From Aquisphaera giovannonii (lineage in GTDB: Bacteria > Planctomycetota > Planctomycetia > Isosphaerales > Isosphaeraceae): DNA of 64,000 nt. The notes under the pieces are model-generated. The model was given only the letters and a program-made list of their open reading frames with translations, had not been told where the DNA came from and ran no database searches. Where the stretch lies: NCBI RefSeq assembly GCF_008087625.1, contig NZ_CP042997.1, forward strand, positions 8,990,001-9,054,000, given 5' to 3'. How positions within the stretch are numbered: position 1 is the stretch's first letter; each line of letters starts with the position of its first letter. Below, piece after piece: positions 51,671 to 61,066 of this stretch. The translations under genes and the position numbers were made by a program.

Positions 51671-52387
51671 ATGAGGCCCCTGGAACCGTTCCGCCGGCTT
51701 CACGCGACCATCGGCAAGTTCGGCATCCTCTTCCTCGCGATCGTCGCCCTGTTCGTGGCCACGCCCCAGCTCATCGCCGGCCGGGGCCACGTCGCGATCC
51801 TCGGGGTGCTCACCGGGGCGGTCCTCGTCGCGGGCCTCTACGCGGCGAGCCCCGGGCTCTCGTCGATCCTCCTCGGGCTGGCCCTGGCGGTCGGCGACTT
51901 CGCGGTCGGCCGCTTCGCCTTCGCCGTCGACCTCCGATGGCTGGTGTTGCTGCAGAGCCTCTTCTGGTTCGGGACGCTCGTCTACGTCGTGGCCACGATC
52001 CTCGGCGTCGTCTTCCGGAGCCGGTCGGTGACGGAGGAGACCCTCGGCGCGGCCCTCTGCGTCTACCTGCTGATCGGCATGATCGCCGCCTTCGCCTTCA
52101 GCGTCGTGGAGATCGCCCTGCCGGGCTCGTTCGCGACCCCGGACGGCCCCGCCTTCACCTGGGCCGACGAGCGGTCGAGGGCCGGCGAGTTCCTCCACCT
52201 GTTCGTCCTCAGCTTCGGGATCCTCTCCGGCTCGGGCTTCGCCGCCGTCACGCCGGCCACCGGGTTCGCGAGGAACCTCGCCTCGCTCGAGGCGATGATC
52301 GGCCAGATCTACCTCGCCGTCGTCATCGCCCGCCTGGTCGGCATCCAGGTCGCCGCCAAGGTGGAACCGACCGGGGGGCCCGAATAG
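51671..52387 (+). CDS. Ion-channel-like membrane protein with degenerate selectivity filter
   Basis: The 238-residue protein has about six membrane segments (for example ILFLAIVALFVATPQLIAG, VYLLIGMIAAFAFSVVEIAL). Its last part follows the two-helix potassium channel pattern: FLHLFVLSFGILSGSG, then TPATGFARNLASLEAMIGQ and IYLAVVIARLVGIQ. Where channels have GYGD, it has GFAA (189-192), and the preceding TTL is GS-like. The protein may be a non-selective channel or a channel-derived membrane protein. It lies 16 bp after the sulfatase on the same strand. The family is clear; ion selectivity is not. Confidence 0.8.
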   Translation: MRPLEPFRRLHATIGKFGILFLAIVALFVATPQLIAGRGHVAILGVLTGAVLVAGLYAASPGLSSILLGLALAVGDFAVGRFAFAVDLRWLVLLQSLFWFGTLVYVVATILGVVFRSRSVTEETLGAALCVYLLIGMIAAFAFSVVEIALPGSFATPDGPAFTWADERSRAGEFLHLFVLSFGILSGSGFAAVTPATGFARNLASLEAMIGQIYLAVVIARLVGIQVAAKVEPTGGPE

Positions 52388-52568
52388 GGGCGGTCACGGC
52401 CGGCGCCCGCGCCTTCCGCCTCCCGAGCCGGCCCCGGGCCGACGTCTGTCATGTTCTTGCCCGAATCGCCGTGCAAGGCTGGCGAATCGGAGCTATCATG
52501 GCTGCGTCTCCTGCTGCTGAGCGGGCGGCCCGGTTGCGGCCCCGGGATGACGCGTCGAGGTCGCACGG

Positions 52569-53300
52569 GTGGCCTCCGTGCACGGCGAGCCGGCCCGATA
52601 CTCGGCCCGGAATTCGGGGGTAGCTGTTCCCTTGTCTGCCTCGTCGAGCGAGCCGGAGAGCGGCGGGAGTCACGCCGCGAATGCGCCCTCGACGCCCGGC
52701 CCGGGCGTCGAGCAGGCGGCCGGTCGGCTCCTCGCGATGGTCTACGATGAGCTCCGCGTGCTCGCGGCCCGCAAGCTGGCCAAGGAGAAGGCCGGGCAGA
52801 CGCTGCAGGCGACGGCCCTGGTCCACGAGGCCTTCCTGCGGCTCGTCCGCGGCGGCGACGCCGCGAGCTGGCAGGGCCGAGGGCACTTCTACGCCGCGGC
52901 GGCCGAGGCCATGCGCCGCATCCTGATCGAGAACGCCCGGCGCAAGGGGGCGGAGAAGCACGGCGGCGGCCGCACGCGGATCGAGCTCGACTTCGCGCTC
53001 GACGCGGCCGATCGGGCGATCGGCCATTCGCCCGAAGAGCTGCTCGACCTGGACGAGGCCCTCAGGGCCCTGGCCGTCGAGGATCCGGACGCCGCCCGGA
53101 TCGTCGAGCTCCGGATCTTCGCGGGGCTCTCCGTCGAGGGGGCCGCGGAGGTGATGGGGATCTCCCGCGCGGGCGCCTACGAGCAATGGACCTACGGGCG
53201 GGCCTGGCTCACCGCCCGCCTCCGCGACGGGGATCCGTCCGGGCCTCGCGGAAGAAATCCGCGCGACTTCGTGGACATTCCCGAGCCGGATTTCGCATGA
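52569..53300 (+). CDS. ECF-type sigma factor (planctomycete TIGR02999-like)
   Basis: The protein carries a compact sigma-70 core: [31 protein letters not shown] and [20 protein letters not shown] in the first half, and LALAVEDP-like region 4 ([39 protein letters not shown]) in the second. This pattern matches the ECF group found beside Ser/Thr kinases in planctomycetes. It directs RNA polymerase to a small regulon. The N-terminal 50 residues are poor in family signal; a TTG at 52632 or a later start may be the true one. The kinase gene starts 31 bp downstream. Confidence 0.85.
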   Translation: MASVHGEPARYSARNSGVAVPLSASSSEPESGGSHAANAPSTPGPGVEQAAGRLLAMVYDELRVLAARKLAKEKAGQTLQATALVHEAFLRLVRGGDAASWQGRGHFYAAAAEAMRRILIENARRKGAEKHGGGRTRIELDFALDAADRAIGHSPEELLDLDEALRALAVEDPDAARIVELRIFAGLSVEGAAEVMGISRAGAYEQWTYGRAWLTARLRDGDPSGPRGRNPRDFVDIPEPDFA

Positions 53301-53331
53301 CTCATCGAGGGAGTCATCCGAGGACCGCACC

Positions 53332-56300
53332 GTGAACGTCGAAGCCGCCAAAGCCAAGGCCCTCTTCCTCCGGGCCGTCGAGCAGCGACCGCCACACGAC
53401 TGGCCGCGTTTCCTCGACGAGGCCTGCGACGGCGACGCCCCGCTCCGCGGCCGGGTCGAGGCCCTGCTGCGGGCCCACGCGAACTCCGCGGGGCTGCTGG
53501 ACGTCCTCGGTGGGACCTGGGACGCGGTCCCTCCCCCGCCCGCGCCGGCCGACGCCCCGTTGCCCCTCGGGTCGATGATCGGCCCCTACAAGCTCCTGGA
53601 GGTCATCGGCGAGGGGGGCATGGGCGTCGTCTACATGGCGGAGCAGCAGGCGCCCGTCCGCCGCATGGTGGCGCTGAAGGTCATCAAGCCGGGGATGGAC
53701 ACTCGTCGGGTGATCGCCCGCTTCGAGGCCGAGCGCCAGGCCCTGGCGCGGATGGACCACCCGCACATCGCCCGCGTCCTGGACGCCGGCACCACCGAAC
53801 CGGGGCGCCCCTACTTCGTGATGGAGCTCGTCCGCGGCGTCCCGATCACCGAGTATTGCGACGGCCACAACCTGCCGATCCGCGACCGCCTGGAGCTGTT
53901 CGAGCTCGTCTGCCGGGCCATCCAGCACGCCCACATGAAGGGCATCATCCACCGCGACCTGAAGCCGACGAACGTGCTGATCACGGTCGTCGACGGCGTG
54001 CCCTCTCCCCGGGTGATCGACTTCGGCATCGCCAAGGCGATGGGCGGCGAGGCCCTGACCGAGAAGACCCTCTTCACCGGCTTCGCCCAGGTCGTGGGCA
54101 CGCCCGCCTACATGAGCCCGGAGCAGGCCGAGCTGGCCGGCTCCGACGTGGACACGAGGTCCGACGTCTACTCCCTGGGCGTCCTCCTCTACGAGCTCCT
54201 CACCGGCACGACCCCCTTCGAACCATCCACCCTCCGCGCCGCCGCCATCGACGAGGTCCGCCGCATCCTCCGCGAGGACGACCCGCCCACCCCCAGCCGC
54301 CGCCTCCAGACCCTGGGCCGTTCGACGCCGGCCGGGCCCCGCAGTGAGCACGGGGAGGGCCTCGACGACTCGCATCTCGCCGCGATCGCGTCCCGACGCA
54401 ACATCGACCCGCGCAAGCTCTGCCGCTCCATCCGGGGCGACCTCGACTGGGCCGTGATGAAGGCCCTGGAGAAGGACCGGCGTCGCCGCTACGAATCCGC
54501 CGGCGCCTTCGCCGGCGACATCCGCCAATACCTCGCCGGCCGCCCGCTGGAAGCCGGCCCGCCCTCGACCTGGTATCGGTGCCGGAAGTTCCTCGGCCGC
54601 CATCGGACGGCGATCGCGGCGACGACGGCCGCGCTCATGCTCCTGGGTCTCGCCGGCGCCGGCCTCTGGCAGGTGGCTCGCGTCCGTCGAGCCGAGGAGG
54701 TGGCGCGACGGCAAGGGGAGGAGATCCGCCGCCACCGGCGTGAGATCCGGCTCGCCCGCTACTCCGCCGACATCCGTCGCGCCGCGTCCCTGGTCGCGAC
54801 GGGCGAGGCCGCGGCCGCCCGGGACATCCTCGCTCCCCATCGCGAGGCGACAGGGGCCGAGGACCCACGCGGTTTCGAGTGGCATTACCTGGACAATGTC
54901 CTGGACGCGAGCGCGGCCTCGTGGGTCGCCCACGACGGCCGCCCCGTGTACCACGTCGAGTACTCCCCCGACGGCAAGGCGATCGCCACCGCCGGCGCCG
55001 ACGGGACCGCACGGGTCTGGGATGCCACGACCCACCGGCTGATCCACGTCCTGGCGGGCCACGACGCCGAGGTCAACTGGGTCAGCTTCGCCCCGGACGG
55101 TCGCCGCCTGGTCAGCGCCGGCGAGGACGGCAAGCTGCGGATCTGGGACGCCGCCTCGGGCCGCCAGCTCGCCGCGCTCGCGGACCGCGGGGGGGAAGAG
55201 GTCGCCGCCGCGTTCACCCGCGACGGCCGTGAGTTGATTTCCCTGAACCGTGATGGCACGACCGTGCGGTGGGCCGAGAGAACCGCCTTCGAAGTGACCG
55301 GCCGCTTCGCATACCCCGCCAAGTTCATCGGGGACACCCTGGCGATCTCGCCCGACGGCCGATTCGCGGCGATCGGCATGCAACGCGACGCACAGAGTCC
55401 TTCCGCCCGGACGGTCGTTTACGGGCTCCGCGACCGGCAATTGACGGTCGAGAAAATCATCGACCTGGAGCCGAGGATAGGGTGCGTCGCCTTCTCCCCC
55501 GACGGCCGGATGTTTGCCGTGAGCTCGGGTGGTGATGCCCGGATTCATCTCTTCGAAGCGCACCACTGGGAATCCATTGGGGTGATAGCGATGGCAGGCG
55601 ACAAACCCCTCTCGCTGAGCTTCGCCCCCGACGGGAAGACCCTCGCGGCGGACAATCGGGGGGCGGCCATCCGCCTGTGGGACGTCGCGACCCGGACCAG
55701 CCGAGAGATCTTGCTGGGGCACTCCGACCGCATATGGTGCCTCGCCCATTCCCCGGACGGCCATCGCCTGGCCTCGACGAGCTCCGATGGTACCGTCCGA
55801 CTCTGGGATCTTGATCGTCGCGTGAGTCGTGACGCCTATCACTGGCTGCATCGCGACGGCACGAACGTCCCGACGTCCCTGGCGTTCCTGGCGGATTGCG
55901 ACAGGCTGCTCGTGTCCACCGCGCGGGGAGATGTCCTCGCCTGCGACCTCGCCGCGGGCTCGTCGAGTGTCGTGCGGAAGGAGCCCGACCCGACGCCTTG
56001 TACGTATTCGAGCATCTCCCCAGACGGATCAACCCTGGCCCTCGCCCGCAGGGACGAGTTGCATGCCGTGGAGACGGAGCACTTCGTCCTCCACGACCTG
56101 GCGGGTCATCGAGGACCCGTGACGCTGGGTCGTGGAGTCCTCGGCTCCGAGTCGTGCTGGTCTCCCGACGGATCCCGGCTGGCGGCCTTCGACCTCCTTC
56201 CCGGGACTGCCCTTCACGTCTGGGATCGTCACGGCCGCAGCGTGGCTCGGGCCGACCTTCGAGCCGGGTGGGGGAGGAGCATCCCGACCTTCTTGCCTGG

Positions 56301-56814
56301 AGAGAGCCTGCTCTTCTTCAGCGAGCCGTCACCGGCCAGGGGGCCATTCGACATGGTCATCTGGGACCCGGCCAGGGGGGGCGAGGAGGACCGGAGGTCC
56401 GCCGGCCCGGGCCTGGGCGTGAGCATGGGCAGGATGGTGCTCTCGCCGGACGGCAAGACCGTCGCGAGCGCCGCGTTCGCCGCGGCGTGGGATTTCCCAT
56501 CGCTGGAGTTCCGCTACCGGCTCATCGGCCATAGGGGCACGGTGAACGACATCGCGTTCTCCCCGGACGGCCGCACGGTGGCCACGGCGAGCCAGGACTG
56601 CACCGTCCGCCTCTGGAACGCCGAATCAGGACATGAGCTCTTCACCCTGGACGGCCACACCGGGCCGGTCCGCCTCGTGGCCTTCTCCCCCGACGGTCGC
56701 GTCCTGGCCTCCTGCGGCAACGCCCCGGAAGGCGGTGTCGAGGTCATCGCCTGGCGGGCCGGCCCCCGGCCTCGCGGCGACCCGACCGTGAGCGACGGAA
56801 CCGCTGCGCCCTGA
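53332..56814 (+). CDS. Ser/Thr protein kinase with WD40 repeats
   Basis: The 1160-residue protein has a kinase domain (about 85-350). The Gly-loop is GEGGMGVV at 93-100, Lys116 lies in VALKVIKP, the catalytic loop HRDLKPTN holds Asp209, Asp230 is in DFGIA and SPEQ follows the activation loop. A membrane segment (about 427-450, [19 protein letters not shown]) leads to WD40-type repeats (about 500-1150) with recurring [20 protein letters not shown]. The repeats should fold outside the membrane and sense a ligand or protein. The GTG start is 31 bp after the ECF sigma gene, so the kinase may regulate that factor. Confidence 0.92.
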   Translation: MNVEAAKAKALFLRAVEQRPPHDWPRFLDEACDGDAPLRGRVEALLRAHANSAGLLDVLGGTWDAVPPPPAPADAPLPLGSMIGPYKLLEVIGEGGMGVVYMAEQQAPVRRMVALKVIKPGMDTRRVIARFEAERQALARMDHPHIARVLDAGTTEPGRPYFVMELVRGVPITEYCDGHNLPIRDRLELFELVCRAIQHAHMKGIIHRDLKPTNVLITVVDGVPSPRVIDFGIAKAMGGEALTEKTLFTGFAQVVGTPAYMSPEQAELAGSDVDTRSDVYSLGVLLYELLTGTTPFEPSTLRAAAIDEVRRILREDDPPTPSRRLQTLGRSTPAGPRSEHGEGLDDSHLAAIASRRNIDPRKLCRSIRGDLDWAVMKALEKDRRRRYESAGAFAGDIRQYLAGRPLEAGPPSTWYRCRKFLGRHRTAIAATTAALMLLGLAGAGLWQVARVRRAEEVARRQGEEIRRHRREIRLARYSADIRRAASLVATGEAAAARDILAPHREATGAEDPRGFEWHYLDNVLDASAASWVAHDGRPVYHVEYSPDGKAIATAGADGTARVWDATTHRLIHVLAGHDAEVNWVSFAPDGRRLVSAGEDGKLRIWDAASGRQLAALADRGGEEVAAAFTRDGRELISLNRDGTTVRWAERTAFEVTGRFAYPAKFIGDTLAISPDGRFAAIGMQRDAQSPSARTVVYGLRDRQLTVEKIIDLEPRIGCVAFSPDGRMFAVSSGGDARIHLFEAHHWESIGVIAMAGDKPLSLSFAPDGKTLAADNRGAAIRLWDVATRTSREILLGHSDRIWCLAHSPDGHRLASTSSDGTVRLWDLDRRVSRDAYHWLHRDGTNVPTSLAFLADCDRLLVSTARGDVLACDLAAGSSSVVRKEPDPTPCTYSSISPDGSTLALARRDELHAVETEHFVLHDLAGHRGPVTLGRGVLGSESCWSPDGSRLAAFDLLPGTALHVWDRHGRSVARADLRAGWGRSIPTFLPGESLLFFSEPSPARGPFDMVIWDPARGGEEDRRSAGPGLGVSMGRMVLSPDGKTVASAAFAAAWDFPSLEFRYRLIGHRGTVNDIAFSPDGRTVATASQDCTVRLWNAESGHELFTLDGHTGPVRLVAFSPDGRVLASCGNAPEGGVEVIAWRAGPRPRGDPTVSDGTAAP

Positions 56815-57023
56815 CCGAGCATCGGCCGGGCGGCGGAGATTGACGGGACGACGAAGGGAGCCGGCGTCTGCGCCCGGGCGTTCGGGTTGCGCGCATTCGA
56901 AACGATCGGGCCGCCCCGCGGCTCCCCCGATCTCGATCCCCCTGGGCTCTCGACCGCGGGCGATAGGCCCGCGATCGGTGGCCGAACTGACCCCATCACC
57001 AGAAGCTTCAGCAACCGGAGACG

Positions 57024-57713
57024 ATGTCGCACATGCGCAACTTCGCAATCAGCCTGGCCGCCCTGGCGGCGATCTCCCTGGTCGGTCCTCCCCCCGCACG
57101 GTCCGAGTCGATCACTTACAAAATGCAGGCGACGGCGTCGGGCACCCTGGGCGGGACGGCCTTCATCAATTCTCTCGTGACGATTTGGGCGACGGGAGAC
57201 ACGGACGACGTGGCGGCCGGCGGCACCGCGGACCATCAGTTTCTGCTGAGCAATGTTGCCTACTCCGGTTCGATCGCCGGATTGGGGAACTTCGAGATCC
57301 TCGGCAGCGGGACCATCGACGTCCGGACCTTCGCGACCGCATCGGGTAGGGAGTCGGGAGGCATCGGTTTCAACGTGTTCGACGGCTCCAACGGCGTGTT
57401 CGGCAAGAACATCTTCGGCATGTCCTCGTTCCCCCTCGCCGGATACGAGCTGAAGGCCCCGATCGTGGCGCCGGCCTGGAATGTGGTCGTTGCGGCGCTC
57501 GACAACGACTTCAAGGGCTTCGGCACGACCGCCGGGAAATTGGTGTTCACCGGTGTCGATCCCGCCTCGGGCGTCTTCACGGCGACCACGGCCGCCGTCC
57601 CCGAGCCGACCGGGCTCGTGATGCTCGCCCTGGGCGTGGGGGCCGTCATCACCCTCCGCCGCACCGCTCTGACGGCGATTCCGGCTTTCAGCCGGCCTTC
57701 TCATCGATCCTGA
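57024..57713 (+). CDS. Exported protein with PEP-CTERM-like sorting tail
   Basis: The 229-residue protein has a signal peptide (about 4-27) and a beta-rich body (SGTLGGTAFINSLVTIWATG, NFEILGSGTIDVRTFA). Its C-terminus has VPEP at 192-195 followed by a hydrophobic segment (GLVMLALGVGAVITL) and Arg-Arg, the PEP-CTERM pattern used for sorting by exosortase-type enzymes. Unusually about 16 residues follow the RR, longer than the normal tail. No exosortase is encoded in the window. It is likely surface exposed; the function is unknown. Confidence 0.85.
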   Translation: MSHMRNFAISLAALAAISLVGPPPARSESITYKMQATASGTLGGTAFINSLVTIWATGDTDDVAAGGTADHQFLLSNVAYSGSIAGLGNFEILGSGTIDVRTFATASGRESGGIGFNVFDGSNGVFGKNIFGMSSFPLAGYELKAPIVAPAWNVVVAALDNDFKGFGTTAGKLVFTGVDPASGVFTATTAAVPEPTGLVMLALGVGAVITLRRTALTAIPAFSRPSHRS

Positions 57714-57892
57714 TCGAGTGGGCGGCGGGGGACGGATCGGAGGCCCAGCCCTACGTCGTAACCTCCATCGAGCCTGGGAGGGTCAGAGCCCGCGAGGGTC
57801 AAGAGCGTGCGAACATCCGACTTTGTTCCTGGCTCCATGACGCCAAGCCCTGGAAACAAAGTCCCAGGCCTCGAGCTCCCAAGGATACCGCG

Positions 57893-58018
57893 GTGGTCGT
57901 CACCTTGATCCTCGTCTTCTCCGCCCTGGCGCTGCTGCTGGCCCTGGCGTGCGCGCCGAGCTGCTTCGCCGGTCGCTCACGCCGCGCCGCCGTCTCCTCC
58001 CCATCCCCGACCCGTTGA
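57893..58018 (+). CDS. Possible small membrane protein, 41 residues
   Basis: A GTG at 57893, preceded by AAGGATA about six bases upstream, opens a 41-codon frame starting VVVTLILVFSALALLLALAC. The first 20 residues would span the membrane and the rest is basic and Ser/Pro-rich. It lies in the 325-bp gap between the PEP-CTERM-like gene and the TolB-like gene. High GC makes short open frames common, so this is a tentative call. The remaining gap holds nothing else I see. Confidence 0.25.
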   Translation: MVVTLILVFSALALLLALACAPSCFAGRSRRAAVSSPSPTR

Positions 58019-58038
58019 TCCCTCGAACAGGACAACCG

Positions 58039-59160
58039 ATGAAAACCATGAGAACACGAGGACGCGTCGTGAGCCTGGCCCGGGCCCTGGTCCTTATGCT
58101 GCTGTCGGCCGCCCCGGCCTGGGCGCAGGACCGGATCTACTGGACGGTCCCGCAGCCCGGGAACGCCAAGGAGGTCTGGTCGATGAACGCCGACGGCTCG
58201 GGCAAGACCAACCTCTTCCCGGCCGGCATCGCACCGCCGCCGGGCTACGACTCCATCAGCTCGATCGCCGGCCCGAGCGCCGGGGCCTACCCGATCGACC
58301 CGAGCTCCCCCGGCTCTCCCTCGGCCCGGTGGTGGCTGGCCAGCGTGAGCGGGGCCGGCGCCACCGCCGTGTTCGCCTTCGCCCCGAACGGCCAGGGAGG
58401 GGTCGCCTGGCGGCAACTGAGCGACATCCCGCTCTCCCCGTCGCCCGACGTCTCCCGGTCGATCACCGGCCTGCTCGCCCTCCCGACCGGTGCCTCCGAT
58501 GACTTCGCCTCATTCCAGTTCCTCGAGGCCGTCCACGACGGGACGGCCTGGACCAGCACCTACAGCCTGGTCCGCTTCGCCAACCCATTCACCCGTCCGT
58601 CCGGCTCGGTGACGCTCGACCAGCTCCAGTTCCTCACCTCCGCCGGCCCCGGCGACGCCCCCGGGGCGCAAACGTGGAGCCCCGACGGGCGGTTCCTCGC
58701 CTACATCGGCAGCCAACCCTATCCCAACGGCTCGACCCGCCGAGCCCTGCGGATCCTCGACACGATGACGGGCGTCGATCACTTCGTGCTCGACACCATC
58801 ACGGCCGGCGTCCAGCCCAACCGGCCGAGATGGTCGAACAACGGCGAGGAAATCGCCTTCGACTCGAACAGCTATTTCGGCAGCAATTCGGGCGTCTATG
58901 CGGTCAACCCATCCAGCGGGGCGGTCCGCGCGATCGCGACGGCGGGCAACTCCACCGACTTCTTCTCCGCCCCGGTCTGGTCTCCCGACGGGACGGCCTT
59001 GGCCGTCATGCAGAGCTATCAAGGGTCCAAGGCGAGCCTGCGCAACCGGGGGATGATCTCGCGCATCCCATCCTCGGGAGTGACCAAGAAGAGCGGCCCC
59101 GTCCCCCTCACGGCCAACTCGGATGCCTACCTGATACCGACCCCGCTGGGCTGGCGCTGA
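58039..59160 (+). CDS. Exported TolB-like beta-propeller protein
   Basis: The 373-residue protein has a signal peptide (about 1-30, ending APAWAQ) and repeated propeller strands: EVWSMNADGSGKTNLF, TWSPDGRFLAYIGSQP, RWSNNGEEIAFDSNS and VWSPDGTALAVMQSY. These W-SPDG motifs are shared with TolB/PD40 repeats. TolB-type propellers bind other proteins in the periplasm. The ATG at 58039 gives the signal; longer frames upstream lack it. It has no membrane segment after the signal. The role is unknown. Confidence 0.8.
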   Translation: MKTMRTRGRVVSLARALVLMLLSAAPAWAQDRIYWTVPQPGNAKEVWSMNADGSGKTNLFPAGIAPPPGYDSISSIAGPSAGAYPIDPSSPGSPSARWWLASVSGAGATAVFAFAPNGQGGVAWRQLSDIPLSPSPDVSRSITGLLALPTGASDDFASFQFLEAVHDGTAWTSTYSLVRFANPFTRPSGSVTLDQLQFLTSAGPGDAPGAQTWSPDGRFLAYIGSQPYPNGSTRRALRILDTMTGVDHFVLDTITAGVQPNRPRWSNNGEEIAFDSNSYFGSNSGVYAVNPSSGAVRAIATAGNSTDFFSAPVWSPDGTALAVMQSYQGSKASLRNRGMISRIPSSGVTKKSGPVPLTANSDAYLIPTPLGWR

Positions 59161-59568
59161 GCCGTCGACGAACGGCCGTCTGGCACCACGCCCCCGGTCG
59201 TCCAAGCCGTTCCTGCCCCTCGCCCATCGCGGGCCGCGGCTGTCCAGGCCGCGGCCCGCCGAGGAGGGGCCGGGGAAGGCCCTTCGAATCGGCCTCTCGG
59301 GCAGGTCTGCTCTCCGGTTTCTTGACGCGCTGGAATTGCAAAAAGCCCCGGAGAACGTGATAGCCGCGCGACCTGTCGGAGCCGACTGGCGTCCCGGTCC
59401 AAGACCGGCGTTTCGTCAGCATCGTCCGATTACGCGGGGTGCAGGCCGAATCCGAGATACGACACGGCATAGTGATTCCGAACTCGCTCTCGCACTGACC
59501 TTCTGCTTTGCACCGGAGAAGCCCCTCTCCTAACCCGCGAAGCCGCCAAAGTTCAGCTCGGAGGTTCG
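59161..59568. other. Intergenic region with a strong hairpin
   Basis: This 408-bp gap has no gene. A 12-bp hairpin lies at 59229-59259 (listed separately). The GC content drops toward the CAP gene at 59569. Confidence 0.5.
59229..59259 (+). terminator. Strong hairpin after the TolB-like gene
   Basis: GCGGGCCGCGGC (59229-59240) pairs perfectly with GCCGCGGCCCGC (59248-59259), loop of seven. It lies about 70 bp after the stop at 59160. There is no T-run, so termination is inferred from strength and position. Confidence 0.45.
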
Positions 59569-60339
<771 letters not shown>

Positions 60340-61066
60340 CCCTGCTTTCCGCGGATCGCGACATATTACCCCGGCGAGGAAGAAGATCACGTTGTGCGGG
60401 TCCTGAGGCTCTCATACCCCTCGGTGAGGGGCGGGCCGGATTCGATTCCCCCCTTACGAAGGGGGGATACAGGGGGGTATTCGACCGCCTCGGCCTGAGG
60501 AATCCACCCCCTCCCACTCCCCCTTCGTAAGGGGGAGAGCCGGATTGGCTCCCCCTGCCGGGGGATGAACAGCACTTCCGGTAGCCGGAGCCCGACCTCC
60601 TTTCTCGCCGGGGTAATAATCAGCCGGCCCGGCCGGCAGCCGCTCGGCGGCGGAGATTCCCGCCTCGATCTGCCCGGGGCGGCGAAGCCCAGGGGAGCCA
60701 GCGGGGTCATTCCGATTCCGGTCACCGGAGCCGACGGAGTTATTCCGATTCCCCGCGGCCGGATGCGTGATCTGCGGGCTAATCTCATCGAAAGGCTTGA
60801 GGGTGCGGGGACCGATATCGAAGCGGGCCACCCCGGTGCCGGACACTCTACGCCTTGCCCAACCCGCCCGCTCGGACCGGGGCCCGACACGGCCGGCAAA
60901 GCGGGCTTGGGCTGACGCCCGCGATCGGCCAGAATAGAGCGGATGCGGATCCCGGCGAACCGGTCAGCTCGTCCGCCGATGGCGGCCATGCCGGGGGATC
61001 CCGCCCGTTCGCCGTGATCCGCCCCGACCGGGTGAGACGGCAAGAGGCCCCACGCGAGGCTCGTTC
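60340..61066. other. Repeat-rich intergenic region
   Basis: The 727-bp gap has no credible gene. Its left part holds the palindromic element at 60364-60618. Further right, ATTCCGATTCC occurs at 60709-60719 and again at 60742-60752. The rest shows nothing I recognise. Confidence 0.5.
60364..60618. repeat. Nested palindromic element with TATTACCCCGGCGAG ends
   Basis: The ends TATTACCCCGGCGAG (60364-60378) and its exact reverse complement (60604-60618) flank 225 bp. Inside are two perfect hairpins that are inverted copies of each other: CCCCCCTT..AAGGGGGG (60447-60465) and CTCCCCCTT..AAGGGGGAG (60517-60537). Further parts of the two halves also match in inverted orientation (GCCGGATT, GCCAATCC). 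It encodes no protein, so it looks like a MITE-type or composite REP element. Confidence 0.7.

Noticed and set aside
60565-60915. Plus-strand 116-codon frame near the palindromic element
   Set aside because: It starts inside the repeat element and contains short repeats; no family features.
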